A DNA stretch of 64,000 nucleotides from Hymenoscyphus infarciens (GCA_001414345.1 LLCB01000035.1:186001-250000); one strand, 5' to 3'; positions 12,089 through 23,923 are shown, counted from the stretch's first letter. Program-made: numbers and translations. Notes: generated from the letters alone by a model not told the origin.

Positions 12089-13860
12089 AATGCCAGGAGG
12101 AGTCTTCAACCACGATCACGATGTTCAGTCCTCGGGTGGTTTTCTCTCTCTCTACGTTTGGCATTTCGTTCAGGAATCTCGACTCAAGTGCTGATCTTTG
12201 AAAAGCAGTACGCAGAGTTCCAGTTGTACGGTCCTCTGACTTGCAGTGCTGAGCTTGATGGTTCTGGGGGTTAGCCTTGTGACGATGTATGTGTTGCATA
12301 GGGGGGATGACGAGAGTATCGCAGTTCTGCTTAAGGAAGGCAATGTTTGAAGGAAGGGATACCCGATGGAGGGAAAATTTTGAAGATGGGAAATCCCTAA
12401 GATGGAAGGATGTGACAGGGTCACCGGGTGCGTGTTGCATAAACGGTGTTTTTCGATTTATTTTACTTTGACATTTGTGGACTTGATATGTGGCATGGCT
12501 TGCTTTGCATTGGAAGATTTGAGTCTCTCGTGGATGATGGTACACGGTTTATGGCGTTTACGAGGGGTTTGTAGATTTTTTTTGGTTGGGGAGCGAGCGG
12601 GTTGTGGTATATAAGAATGAGATGATGATGAGATGTAGAGAATGATGGAAATGCTTTTTGAAGATCTGTCTACGACGGGCGATGGTGTGTATGTTGAGTG
12701 TCAGAGTGGTTCAGAGAGTGATTGGCTGAGAATGTGAATGAGAGTCGGAGTGAGGAGTGAGTACCTTTCTTCTTGCAAGGTCTTCCCCAAGTGGGTGGGG
12801 TATTGAAAGTCTTTGCTTGTCTCCCTTCGTACGGTTTCAAAGTCAAATAGAAATGATCTCCTTGTAGACTGGACTGTGCGACGAGCTCTCTCTTTCCTTG
12901 TCGGTTGAGAAATTTCAGGTGGCATTTGTTACTACTACTCACTCTCTGGACTGGGGATACTTCTTGAGCTTGTAACTTTCGTGGTTGTCGGGATTTGTAT
13001 CTGTAGCATGCGAGCAAGTTCTTGTTCCTGTCTTTTTTCTTTTTTCTTTTTTGTTGTTACTAGGTTGGAGTGGGTTGCTGGAATGAATTGGTTTTGGGGT
13101 GGCCGAGCGATTTCTTGCCATTTTCGTCTTGGCTTGGTTTACTTCTGTGATTTCAGAGGTTTGATTGGATTGAAGGAAGGTCTTTGGGGGGGATGGGTGT
13201 AGGCAAGGCAAGGTGTGGATTGGTGAGATTGTTTTGAGTTGAGTTATTGATTGGTTTGGTGATTTATGTTTTTGTTGTCTTGGACTCGGGGTGACGTTGA
13301 AGTTTTAGCGATATTTCCAACTCCCTATAAACAGGCGGGCACTACAATTTCGCGATGCTGCTCATTTCTCGACGTAGAATTTCACAACCACTGAGTCATA
13401 AAAATATAATGAAATTATCAGCAGATACGTAAGGGGCTAGTTCAATTCGAGCCCGATTGCTGGAAGTTTGTACCGTGTTTGCGGCGAGTTGTTGATGTTG
13501 CTAGTTCTCCTAGAATAAAGTAATGCTGCCAATTCTTCTGTCAACCGGGAGACTGAAGCCATGGGGGTGAGCGCGCCTGTAGCGAGGCATCTAAGGCGCT
13601 CTACACGGCTTGTCGCAGAATAAAACCTGGATTTGACTTCATTGTATAGCCCTTCGTCTTTATTTTCCGGGGCCTTCGGTTTGCGGTCTGTTGCAATCTT
13701 GGCTTATTACAAACATTATCGGTCTAACGCAGACGCTAGCAATCGGCATCCCACTGGGAGGTAACATGGTTTTCGTCAATGTTCCTAGGGGAAATGAGAA
13801 TTTTGTTCGACTAAAACTCGGAAAATCAATTCAGTTTTCCTAGATAATTCCACTCATATT
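12089..13860. other. Intergenic region downstream of the RING-LON gene
   Basis: Normal-composition DNA, G/T-rich on the plus strand, with only short overlapping frames of no recognisable product. A pyrimidine-rich minus-strand stretch (about 12650-13250) could be an unrecognised promoter or leader, but no coding exon follows it convincingly. Confidence 0.45.
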
Positions 13861-14519
13861 AGAGCCTGTTTAGCTTACACTAGGATAATTATAAATAGTC
13901 TATTAAATATGCAGGGACCTAAGTAGTATAGTATATATTTATTTATTATCTAATTATTCGGGTACGATTATTTGGTACAGAAGACGCATAAAAGTGAGGC
14001 ATATATAAGTGCGGCTAGTGAACGAATCTATTCCTATTTTAGCTAGCCTCGACCTACTTCTCTAAGGGGCGCTATAGCGCCTTCCTACCTTTCTATCGCT
14101 GACATAACATAGGCCAGCTCACGTGAGTGCTATCTTTTATAGTATATAGATCTTTTAGCGAATAAACGTTATTAATAAGAGGAAATAATATATTCCGATT
14201 AGCGAGACTTATATTAAAGAGTAAAGGAAGGTTAAAAAGGAGACCCCGGCAGTAGACGACGTTACGTGATAAAGTCTTAAGTCTATTATAGTATAAAAAA
14301 GTTATAAAGTAGAGTATAAGCGATTAGACGGAATCTAGTACTAATTAAGTATAGTATAGGCGTAGAGGCGTTATTATATACGCCTTACTTTTATACGTCT
14401 TCTATACTAAATAATCGTACTTAATTATTCTAGTATTACTAGTAGTATTATTATAGTAAAATACTATAGTCTTTTAAATAAATATATTATTAGAATATTT
14501 TATATTTTTTTTAAATCGA
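13861..14519. other. Start of second AT-rich block, no gene
   Basis: Composition drops to AT-rich from about 13860. No reading frame or intact element is seen before the LTR element that starts at 14525. Confidence 0.5.
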
Positions 14520-14524
14520 ATATT

Positions 14525-14900
14525 TATAATAGCCTATTATCTAGGCTATCCTAGATAGCCGATATTACGTAGCATATACTATATATATTAGCTTTTAGTA
14601 GTTATTGTTTTGTATTATCTAATTTAGAAAGATTACGTACGTCTATACGTCTATCTAGACTTTTAGACGTACTTTATAGAGTTCGAGCTTTTATATTAGC
14701 CGACGTATATTATTATTTAGTTTCGTACCTCTTTTTATATTATCTGAAACCTCTTATATATAGTAGCCTACTCTTAGAGTTAGAAAAGGCTAGTTTAGCC
14801 TTTTCTTCTATATTAGAGCCTAGTATTTATATATATTATTTAGTCTCGAACGTACTCTTATATACCTCTTCTTCTATAGTATATATTTTATACTATTATA
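14525..14900 (+). repeat. 5' LTR of family A element
   Basis: A 376-bp direct repeat with TA...TA termini (RIP form of TG...CA). It is nearly colinear with 17254-17628, with mostly transition differences. Confidence 0.83.
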
Positions 14901-15866
14901 TAAAAAGGCTAAACTCTTCTTCGCTAGTAATAGTATTTATAATATCTCTTTAAGCTTTTTATTGCTTTTGTTTTACTTTAGGCCTAAATTAGTCTATTAT
15001 AATAATATTCTTAAATAGCCGGGATTCTAGAGATCTCCTAGATAGCTAGTAATATTAGAGTTTAGTATTAGTTTTAGATAGCTAATAAAAATCGTATCTT
15101 ATACGTTATAGAATTTAAATATACTAAGTGTTTAGAATTCTAATAACTCTCTCTATATAAGAACTACTATATATAGGTTTAGTAAATAAGTCAACTATTA
15201 CTAAAAGTTATTACGAAGGCTTCTGAATCTGCTCTTACTTCTCTCTCTCTCTTTAAAATTAATATTATTAAAATGTCGAATTTAGTTCCGCTAAATAACG
15301 TTAAGTAATAAACACTTTCTAAGGCTACCTCTCTTATTAAAAGAAACCCTTCTAAAAGCTGTCTAAATAGCATCTATATACTAAGATCTAGAAGATCTTA
15401 ATAAAAGAATAAAGATAAGTAAGACTTCTTAAATATAGACTAGATACGGTTAGTTATATATACTTTAGAAGTAGAAAATCAAGAAATAAAGAATCGACTA
15501 GCTAAGCTAGAAAAGAGAGTAGGCGAACTTATAATTTAAAGTTAATAAAATACCTCTTCTCTAAACCCTCTCTAATCTAACTCTCTTCTACTTCTAAGCC
15601 TAAATTTATACCCCTTTTAGCTATAGACAGCTATCTCTAATATCTTCTAATATTCCTCTACTCGATATAGTACTAAAGCCTCTTTAAATACCTTCTAATA
15701 AAAAAGCAAGATAACTAAAAAGATTAAACTTTTAAATAATAGTATTTTACTTATATACTAATAATAGAAGATATTAGTATAAGATAGACTCTATATAAAT
15801 ACTAACTACTATAGTTTACCTCTAATATATAAAGCTCTTATTTAGAGTATAATAACTAGACTAGCT

Positions 15867-16160
15867 AAGAACTACTTAGAGCCTAGATATAAGTTAGAGT
15901 TAGACTTTGCTTTCAAAGATTAAGAAGATATAGTTACTTTTTTAGATACCTACTTTTTAACTAGTTATAAGATAGAGAATACTTAGAATGCTTTTATAGC
16001 CTTATAAATAGAAGGAGAAGATAATACTAAAGAAACTTTTACTAATTTCAAGAGTTGCTTTTTAAGTATAACTATACTTAGAGGTATACTAAAATTAGAA
16101 TAGTTCTTTTAAATATAGAATAAGATTATACTATAGCTCTAAAACTTAGCTGCTTTAAGA
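15867..16160 (+). pseudogene. Remnant of a retrotransposon Gag domain
   Basis: One frame reads a typical gag core, with NYLEPRYKLELDFAFKD followed by a segment resembling FLTSYKIEN and then FTNFKSCFLSITILRGIL. It is broken by several TAG/TAA codons at positions where Trp or Gln is expected (for example after the ENT and FIAL segments). The order fits the Ty3-type retrotransposon gag family. The copy at about 970-1250 has the same frame with different lesions. Confidence 0.7.
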
Positions 16161-17253
16161 AAGAGATAATAGAACTATAACTTTATTAAAATAGCGTTTA
16201 ATCTTTTAGCTTTAGATAAGAAGACATACTAAAATACTAAGTTATATAATATTAGTACTTTAGTCTAAAACATCTCTTCTTTCTTATCTATTTTAGCTCT
16301 AAACTCTTTATAATCTAATAGCGAATCTTCTACTACTTCTAAAGTAGAATCGGAATTAGAAGATAATAATTAAGTTCTTAAGTACTTCAAAGAGAATAAG
16401 GTAATATAATAACTTCGGTATTAAGTTTATTTAACTAGCTAAAACCTCTTCTTCTATTATCTCTAGATACTTGAATAATAGATTTTAACTACTTAATAAC
16501 TTTAGAAATAACTTCGCCTTTAACTACTAGAAACTCTACTAACTCTAATTAGAGTCTTACTTTCTTTTATTTCTAGCTAGACTTAGAAGTTTTATTCGAA
16601 TTCGAATTAGATACGAATTAATATACTCTTAAAGTAAGCTCTTAACTAAGTTATTACTATTACCTTTAACGTTACCTCTTAACTAAACGACCTCTAACTC
16701 TACTCTAAATTCGCTTCTAACTATTCTAAACTTTTTTTAGACCTATACTCTTTTAGTAAATTTTTCGAATTAGATACGAATTAGTTAAAATATACTCTCT
16801 ATTAGAATAAAACCTAGAAGTAAGCTCTTAATTAAGTTATTGCTTTTAACCTTAACTAAACACTATCTAACTCTTACTTTAAACTTTTCTAATTTTACTT
16901 TAAACTTTTTCTAATCTACTAGATAGATTAAATAATACTCTTTTAGTAGACGCGAATACTTACTTTTAATATTAAAGGATTAGAAACGAAGTCTCTATTT
17001 TATAAGTATCTATGAATTATATTAGTTATAATTTAGAACCTATCTTAATATCTTGTCTTACTTATAATAAATTTTAACTAAATAAAAATATCTTTGAATC
17101 TAGGTTAGCTATGATTTAGACCCTAATCTACCTTCTTACTTATAATAAAATCAATAAATATAACAAATGTTATAATACTTATACTATCTTAATTTAGCCT
17201 TAAATAATAAGAGAGAGAAGACTTAGAATAAGTCTTTTTTAAGAGAGAGAGAT

Positions 17254-17628
17254 ATAATAGCCTATTATCTAGGCAATTCTAGATAGCCGATATTACGTAG
17301 TATATACTATATATATTAGCTTTCAGTAGTTATTATTTTATATTATCTAATTTAGGAAGGTTACGTATATCTATACGTCTGTCCGGACTTTTAGACGTAC
17401 TTCGTAGAGTTTAGGCTTTTGTATTAGCTAACGTATATCGTTATTTAGTTTCGTACCTCTTTTTATATTATCTAAAACCTCTTATATATAGCAGCCTACT
17501 TCTAGAGTTAGAAAAGGCTAGTTTAGCCTTTTCTTCTATATTAGAGCCTAGTATTTATATACGTTATTTAGTCTCAAATACACTTCTATATACCTCTTCT
17601 TCTATAGTATATATTTCGTACTATTATA
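17254..17628 (+). repeat. 3' LTR of family A element
   Basis: A 375-bp repeat of 14525-14900, ending CTATTATA and followed by the duplication ATATT. Confidence 0.83.
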
Positions 17629-17633
17629 ATATT

Positions 17634-18519
17634 ATTACTATTCTATACTACTTATTTAATATTATAATAGTACTAATCATATACTATTTAATAACTCGTA
17701 TACTAAAACCTTAAAATAAAGCTATTTCTACTTTTATTAAAATAAGCTATATATAAAGATTTTAAGATACTCTACTTAATTAGATCTATAAATCTAGCTA
17801 TTTAGATATATACTTTTTACTTTATATATTATATTATATAATTCTAAAGTATAAGACTAAAAATAAGTAGATTTAAACTCTAGAGTAAAAAGTACTAAAA
17901 AGCTTAACTCTAATAGGCTTAGTAATACTATAGTATTATTATAATATTAATTAAAATACTAATAGTATTAATAGTAATATAATTAAATATTATTAAGATT
18001 ATATAAGACTCTATTTAGCTAGTATAATTTTTAGATAGTTTAGAATATATACTACTAAAAAGGCGTTATAATAATAATAGATAATTTAATATATTTAATA
18101 CTTTAATATATACTAAATCGTTTAGCTTATATATTTTTTAAGCTAGATTATTTAGCTAAATAATCTAATATTTATATAAAAGATTATTCTTACTAAAAAA
18201 AGTTATTATTCTATTATTGCTAAAACTACGATAATTAGTTAAATATATCTTTTTTCTTATTTAAGTATATTACTATAGTTCTAAGATAAAATACTAGCTC
18301 TAAGATATTAGATATATAAGCTAAACAATTACTAAATATATTATCTAAATAATTAGATAATAAATAAATATATACTATACTACTTTTAAAAGGTCTCGGT
18401 ATATTTATTAGATAATTTAATATTATCTTATAGCTAGCTAAATAGGCTCTAATATAAATAGTATATATTAAACTCAAGTTTCAACGATATATCGTAGTAT
18501 TATAATATTCTAGATACTA
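17634..18519. other. AT-rich DNA, no gene
   Basis: RIP-like AT-rich sequence between the LTR element and the next solo LTR. A minus-strand open stretch of about 80 codons near 18235-18477 is Ile/Tyr/Leu-rich and is a compositional artefact. No family is assigned. Confidence 0.5.
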
Positions 18520-18524
18520 CTAGA

Positions 18525-18883
18525 TATAATAGTCTACTATTCTATATAGCTAAGATTATATATTATATACTATATATATAAGGGTTTAGTAGTTATTATT
18601 TTATATTATCTAAACCTCTTATATATAGCTGCCTGCTCTCTTATAGTTAGAAAAGGCCTAATTTAGTCTTTCTTCTATATTAGTACTTAGTATTTTATAA
18701 CGTGTTTTTAAGTTAAAAACGCTCTAAGAAGCCTTATATTCAGAGGTGAAAACTCTACTATATATATAGAGAAAAGAGATTACGTAAGACCTCTCTTTTT
18801 CCGTAATATATTTATATATATTATTCTACTAAATCTACTTCTATATACCTCTTTAATAGTAGTATATATTTCGTATTATTATA
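18525..18883 (+). mobile_element. Solo LTR, family A, carrying a nested solo LTR
   Basis: Starts TATAATAG at 18525 and ends ATTATTATA near 18883. The flanks are CTAGA on the left and CTAGT on the right, a 4-of-5 match that is probably a mutated target duplication. The sequence matches the copy around 6265-6562 and is interrupted by a 113-bp solo LTR of family B at 18696-18808. Confidence 0.72.
18696..18808 (+). mobile_element. Nested solo LTR, family B, with TATTT target duplication
   Basis: A 113-bp sequence matching the terminal repeats of the element at 21474-22440 over its whole length, with TGTGACG changed to TATAACG and CTGTGATA to CCGTAATA (transitions only). It is flanked by the perfect duplication TATTT (18691-18695 and 18809-18813). 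It lies inside the family A solo LTR. Confidence 0.82.
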
Positions 18884-18888
18884 CTAGT

Positions 18889-19890
18889 AATACTGAATTA
18901 TTCAGATAATATATTCTATAATTATTTAGCTCGTATATCTTAGAGCTAGTATTTTATCTTAGAACGTTAGTAATATATACTAGCGTAAGTAAGTAAGAAA
19001 AGATATACTAGGATATATTCTAATTCTCGTGGTTTTAAAAATAATAGAATAATAACCTTATCTTAGTAGAGATAATCTTTTATATAAATATTAGATTTAT
19101 TTACTAAATAATCTAGCTTAAAAATATACGAGCTAAATAATTTAGCATATATCAAAGTGTTGAATATATCAAATTATCTATTATTATTAAAACGCCTTTT
19201 TAGTAGTATATATACTAAACTATTCAAAAAAATATACTAGCTAAACAGGCTCTTATCTTTTATTCTGCTAGAAGTGTTAGAGTAATTATATAAGAGAAAG
19301 CGCGAGAGGCTACAAGTCACGAATTCTTAGTAGAGCGATTTGTTCGATCTATTTAGTAGTGCGAATCTTAGAAGGTTCTGTTGCTAGACTAAGAATATCA
19401 GTGTCGATAATAATAAAAACTTACTATAAACCTTTAAGAGAACGAGAAAGGAGTAAAAGCTATTCTTCTTTACTTAACATATTCTATAAGTTAATTATAA
19501 CAATTGGCGTTAGTTCTTATAGCGTATCAGGATTGATTTAGATTGCTTAGATAACAAGTATACGTAGTATTTCGATGTACGTTAATATAGTTGTCTAGTA
19601 GCCCAAATACCTTGATATATAAAGAATTAGACTCTTACTCGTCTTGATTAGAGTGATAACATTGACTAGGAATGTCTCTATCGAGGAAGATTTTATCAAC
19701 TACTTATGATGTGATTTTCATAAAAGAATTCGGTCTAAGAACTTATTCCTTAGTGATATAAGTTTTTGGTTTCTGTAACATCTACTAGAAGTTGTTTATA
19801 ATAATAGGGTTAAGCTTTCTAAACTCGTAGGTGGTAATACTTATAGCTAGATTTGAGAACGCCTTTTGACTTGTTACGCGATTTAGAGAG
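18889..19890. other. AT-rich to intermediate DNA, no gene recognised
   Basis: AT-rich to about 19260, then closer to normal composition. Short frames on both strands lack any recognisable motif. It may include the decayed body of the NLR-like gene whose fragment is read at 19895-20200. Confidence 0.4.
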
Positions 19891-19894
19891 CTAT

Positions 19895-20200
19895 AAGATA
19901 AAGGTTTCGGGTTTCGGTTTTCGAGCTAACGCTTGCTAGATTATCAACTTGGCTAGATAGTTCTAATATCGCTGTTAGTTATCGCCCAATGGCCAAGGCT
20001 TAGAGACGACGTCGATTACATGCGTAATAGGTGGTTTTTTGTACTACTTGACTGCTTTTATCAAAAATTGCATAATCTTCGCTTACAAGTGAGCCATGAC
20101 CCCTAACATTCTGTAGAGTTCTAATAAAATAACTGCTGGAGGTAGAATATTCGCGATTTTAACTAGTGCTCTGCAAAACTGCTTGCTCTTCTCCTCGTGC
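19895..20200 (-). pseudogene. Decayed fragment of a fungal STAND/NLR-type N-terminal domain
   Basis: Reading the minus strand downward from 20200, one frame gives KSKQFCRALVKIANILPP, then LLELYRMLGVMAHL, a TAA (20085-20083), AKIMQFLIKAVK, a TAG (20046-20044) and YKK. A frame change later gives SSQVDNLASVSSKTETRNL (about 19975-19897). This order (short-helix segment, AKIMQF segment, VDxLAS-SK segment) is the conserved N-terminal portion of fungal NACHT/STAND proteins. The TAG in VK-stop-YK is where Trp is usual, so RIP is the likely cause. It is a clear pseudogene; the NACHT domain itself was not found here. Confidence 0.6.
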
Positions 20201-20411
20201 TTAAATATGCTCTATTCAAAGTTTTTAGTGTTTGGGTAGAAAGAAATGGCCGAAAGATAACCTTAGTTGGAAAAGGAGTTTCATAGTTCCCCGTGCCAGC
20301 GATGCATATTTAGGATGGTGCTGTACGAAAACCTTGAAAGTTGTTCCATAGTGAGCGACCCGGCTGGAGAAGGCCTTTAACCACTTCCTTGTGTCCGAGG
20401 TATGACTCGCT

Positions 20412-20744
20412 TTATCTTAAGCCTTTTGCTCGTGGAAGACCTTTAAGACATCTACAATCGTGCACTTTGTATCTAATCCCAAGTGCTGTGTTTTTGGTCG
20501 GAATTAACTCGTTGATAAATGTCTGCCTGGTCTGGTGGTAGGCTTCGCTGATGATATCCTCGACCGGTCGATATTCTTCGGGGTTGGAATCAAAGGATGT
20601 AATCGGGAACGCGTCTTCTAGCATGATTTTGCTTTTTTCATTTCCTTCTTGGTTCTGAAAGTCGATAGTAAGACAGTTAGCATTACACCGGTTGGAGAAG
20701 TTGGTTTGGAAGCATCTATAATTGTCTATATAGACAGCTACCAA
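20412..20744 (-). other. Coding-like open stretch of unknown function
   Basis: About 110 open codons on the minus strand, ending in TAA at 20412-20414, with a balanced amino-acid composition (for example NCLTIDFQNQEGNEKSK and RPVEDIISEAYHQTRQ). It lacks an upstream ATG; the first in-frame ATG is internal (IMLEDAF). It lies just upstream, on the same strand, of the NLR-like fragment and could be an exon of the same dead gene. I do not recognise the family. Confidence 0.3.
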
Positions 20745-20939
20745 GTTTAATAGGTATTTGAAGGATGTCTATGGGGTGACGCGAAAAACACCAAGCGAGT
20801 GAAAATTTGGAGTTTAGAATTTTCTCATTACATCAAGAATTGCACAAATGATTAGTTTAAATTAACGGAGCCGCTGAGCTACTATAAAAAGTAGCCTAAA
20901 TTCCCTGCAACTCGTTCCAAAAGTCGGCAAATTGATTGG

Positions 20940-21468
20940 AAAGAGCTTAATATATTACTTTTTAACTATATAATATATCTATTATAAAAGTACTTTATAG
21001 TCTCTCTTATATAATATCTTATTATTTATTAATATTATAGTTTTAAAAGAGTAATCTTAATTAAAAGCTTTACTATAGTTATAAAGAATATATTAAATAC
21101 TATTCTTAGCTTAGTAATTAGTATATATATATAAGAGATATATATCTAGAGTATATATTAAAAGAATAGTATAGTTAATCTTTTTAGAGAAGAATACTTA
21201 AATATAAAAAGAGTAAGTCTTCTTTTTATAATCTAATATTAGATATAGTAGCTTTAACTTTATAATATACTAGGATAAATTATAATTAGTTAATAAAAAG
21301 TAAATCTTCTCTTATATCTTTTTAATAGTATTTTATACTTAGATAACTTTTAGTTTCTTTTCTTCTAAGATATAATTAGTAATAGCTTTATCTTATTACT
21401 CTTATTATCTCTTTATTATATAGCGTAGCTTAGAAGCTATATTATAATAAGCTATATTTTTAATATAC
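20940..21468. other. AT-rich RIP-degraded DNA
   Basis: AT-rich flank into which the short LTR element 21474-22440 inserted. No frame or family is recognisable. Confidence 0.5.
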
Positions 21469-21473
21469 TTATA

Positions 21474-21586
21474 TGTGACGTATTTTTGGGTTGAAAACGC
21501 TCTGAGGAGCTTGAATTTAGGAGGTGAAAACTCTACTATATATACAGGGAAAAGGGGTCACGTGAGACCCCTCTTTTTCTGTGATA
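21474..21586 (+). repeat. Left LTR of family B element
   Basis: 113 bp, TGTGACG...CTGTGATA. It contains the palindromic GGGGTCACGTGAGACCCC region and differs from the right copy by C versus T in GGTCACGTG. Confidence 0.87.
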
Positions 21587-22327
21587 CACCCCTTAGGTCT
21601 AGGAGACAGCTTCCTAGGCCTATAAACTCAAACCAGATTACAAAAGAACCCCTTAACTACATCGCCCCCTATTCCTACTATAGAGAGTCCTACGCATTCT
21701 CAAGGGCAAAGTCCCACTCCTAGATCCTGTCCAACTTCCTCCCTTATACTCTGGCACTTTATCGGCTCTGGCTTTTTGGTGAAGACAGCGGGTGGCGTTC
21801 GTGGATGTGGTGGCTCGTAGTCAGCGTTGTATGCCAGCTTCGTAGAGTACTGGGCTTCCGGATATTCGAAGTATTCGAGCACCCCTTAGGGTGGCCAGCG
21901 CGCTGGGCTTCCGGTTTGAATGCCTTCCGCGAAGGGCTTTGGGCGAGCTCGTCGAGAGTGAGCTGCCGAATTGAAGTGTGCCAGCTTCGTAGCTGGGCTT
22001 TCGAATGCTCGTCGAACGTGAGCATCCGAAGAGGTGTGCCTACTCGTAGTAGGGCTTTCGCTATATATTCGAAGTTTGAGAGAGTCCCGTGGGAGAGTCC
22101 CGTCCACGCTTGTTAGGAGAGTCCTTGTTCGCGCTCGTTGGGAGAGTCTCGTATTCGAAGTTAGGAGAGCCCTGCTTCGAGGGCTTTCGAGTGCTCGTCG
22201 AACGTGAGCATCGAGGGGTTGGTTACGCTGACCCTGACAGCGGAGAGCGTTCCGAATACGTCGTAATGCGTTGAATGCGTAAGCAGAAGTTGTAGATTAC
22301 ACTCTAGGTGCAAACCGGGCTTATAAC

Positions 22328-22440
22328 TGTGACGTATTTTTGGGTTGAAAACGCTCTGAGGAGCTTGAATTTAGGAGGTGAAAACTCTACTATATATACA
22401 GGGAAAAGGGGTTACGTGAGACCCCTCTTTTTCTGTGATA
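22328..22440 (+). repeat. Right LTR of family B element
   Basis: 113 bp, near-identical to 21474-21586, followed by the target duplication TTATA. Confidence 0.87.
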
Positions 22441-22445
22441 TTATA

Positions 22446-23100
22446 TACTAGTATATTAGTAGTAGATAGAAGGAGAATAAATAAAGAAACTAAAGAAAAT
22501 TAGATATTATACTTTAAAAGTTATAATCTTAAAATACTAGCTTTAATTTACTAAAATAAGATAGTATACTATAGTAAAATTAGTAAATAATAACTAATTT
22601 AAATATCTTTCTTTTCTAACTAGAATATAGTTATTTTTAAGAGATATTATTTAAGAGATATTCTAGGTATTTATAATTATTCAAGAGATAAAGATATTAA
22701 TTACTATTAATATATATACTACTAAAAATAATAAGATAATATATAATATATAAATATATATTATAATATATACTAACGTTTCGCTAGTATATATTATAGT
22801 ACGCACTTTTAATCGCACTTTATTCAAATATATATATTAAGATATATACTACTAAAGTTAAATAATATACTCTTTTAATCTCTTAACTTTTAACTTTTAT
22901 ATATAAATATATATATATATTCTACTATATCTACGACTATTAGTACTAGTACTAGCGTAATTCTGTAATATATACAGCGATATATATAAGTTGAGCTAAA
23001 TAGTAATTAAATATATTTATGAAAAAGCTATAATATAAGTAGAAAGATATAAGTATCTTTAAGCGATATACGCGTATACAAATCTTATATTGATACAATT
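22446..23100. other. AT-rich RIP-degraded DNA
   Basis: Continuation of the old AT-rich DNA interrupted by the family B element. No frame is recognisable. Composition returns to normal at about 23100. Confidence 0.5.
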
Positions 23101-23222
23101 GTTTATATGCATGTCAAACAGGCCCTTACCATATACAAAACACACCGAATAATAGACAATAGAATCTGGTTGGTTAATCAATTGAGTGTTTTAAAAAGGG
23201 GTAGGGGTAGAGACGATCGGGG

Positions 23223-23422
23223 CCACCAGGGGTTGTAGGAATTCATCTTCCCCTTCTGCAACTCTCCTAACTCTTCTAGAACAACGAAGATAATATGAAT
23301 CTAATTACTCTAGTCTTATAGGATAATCTAATTGATTTTCCTAGTCCTAGTCGAACAATTAAGAGAGTAGTATAAAGGTACTCAGCTCTTGACCAGTCAC
23401 GAATTCCTACACCCCCTGGTGG
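23223..23422. repeat. Inverted repeat pair around about 155 bp (MITE-like)
   Basis: CCACCAGGGGTTGTAGGAAT at 23223 onward (22 bp with TC) is repeated in inverse orientation at 23401-23422 with one mismatch. The enclosed sequence is more AT-rich and non-coding. It could be a small TIR element; no clear target duplication was found. Confidence 0.5.
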
Positions 23423-23429
23423 GGCTGTC

Positions 23430-23923
23430 CCGTGACAGTACAGTTCCATCCCTTTCGCTTGAAGAACCAAAACTCTTTTTGGCAAAGTCATATAGACACT
23501 TAGGTTATAATCCTCGTAAGGACGAAGTATGGATCAGACATGAATCATTAGTGTGTTCTAAGGGACCAGCTTAACCCTGCCACGAGCAAAATCCCTCCGC
23601 CGATCGCGGCAATGACGGATTTAGCAACGCATGACATACATGGAGAGGCCTGGAACCACTCCAATCCGCAAAAAAATGGTGAACAGAAGCCAATACTCAA
23701 TTATACTCATGGCACTTTGACTGAAACCATACCTCTTTCACATAAAGCACATTCCTTATTTGCTATATTATCATGAATAAGTCGTAAAGGTAGTTTATAC
23801 AAGAAATCATAATTGTAAATTTAATACAAGAAGATAGTTTTTAAAACTCCAAGTCCATCAAGATGTGAACCGAGTCTAACATCAAAAAGAGGCGGTCAAC
23901 TGTTTTCCCAGCCCGAATCATCA
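23430..23923. other. 3' flank of the CFEM receptor gene
   Basis: No gene seen. This is the downstream (3') side of the minus-strand receptor gene, with AT-rich stretches near 23760-23870 suitable for polyadenylation. Confidence 0.4.

Larger units (their letters stand above)
14525..17628 (+). mobile_element. Complete RIP-degraded gag-only LTR retrotransposon with ATATT target duplication
   Basis: Two direct LTRs (14525-14900, 376 bp; 17254-17628, 375 bp) start TATAATAG and end CTATTATA, and are flanked by the perfect 5-bp duplication ATATT (14520-14524 and 17629-17633). The internal 2.35 kb carries a recognisable but broken gag frame at about 15867-16160. There is no visible room for a full pol, so it is a non-autonomous (LARD/gag-only) Ty3-like element. 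Related LTRs occur at 2519-2924, 4962-6562 and 18525-18883. Confidence 0.85.
21474..22440 (+). mobile_element. Nearly intact short LTR element (TRIM-like), family B, with TTATA target duplication
   Basis: Two 113-bp direct repeats (21474-21586 and 22328-22440), starting TGTGACG and ending CTGTGATA, differ by a single C/T change that I can see. The perfect 5-bp duplication TTATA is at 21469-21473 and 22441-22445. The 741-bp interior is GC-richer than its surroundings and has repeated motifs (CTCGTCGAACGTGAGCATC near 22008 and 22190; GGAGAGTCC several times) but no coding capacity. The single transition and the normal composition show it inserted after, or escaped, the RIP that eroded its flanks. 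Confidence 0.88.

Noticed and set aside
18235..18477. 80-codon Ile/Tyr/Leu-rich frame in AT-rich DNA
   Set aside because: The composition simply reflects AT-rich sequence and it resembles no protein family.
21759..22274. Overlapping 60-100 codon open stretches on both strands inside the family B element
   Set aside because: They arise from repeated GC-rich motifs, are open on both strands, and have no conserved domain.
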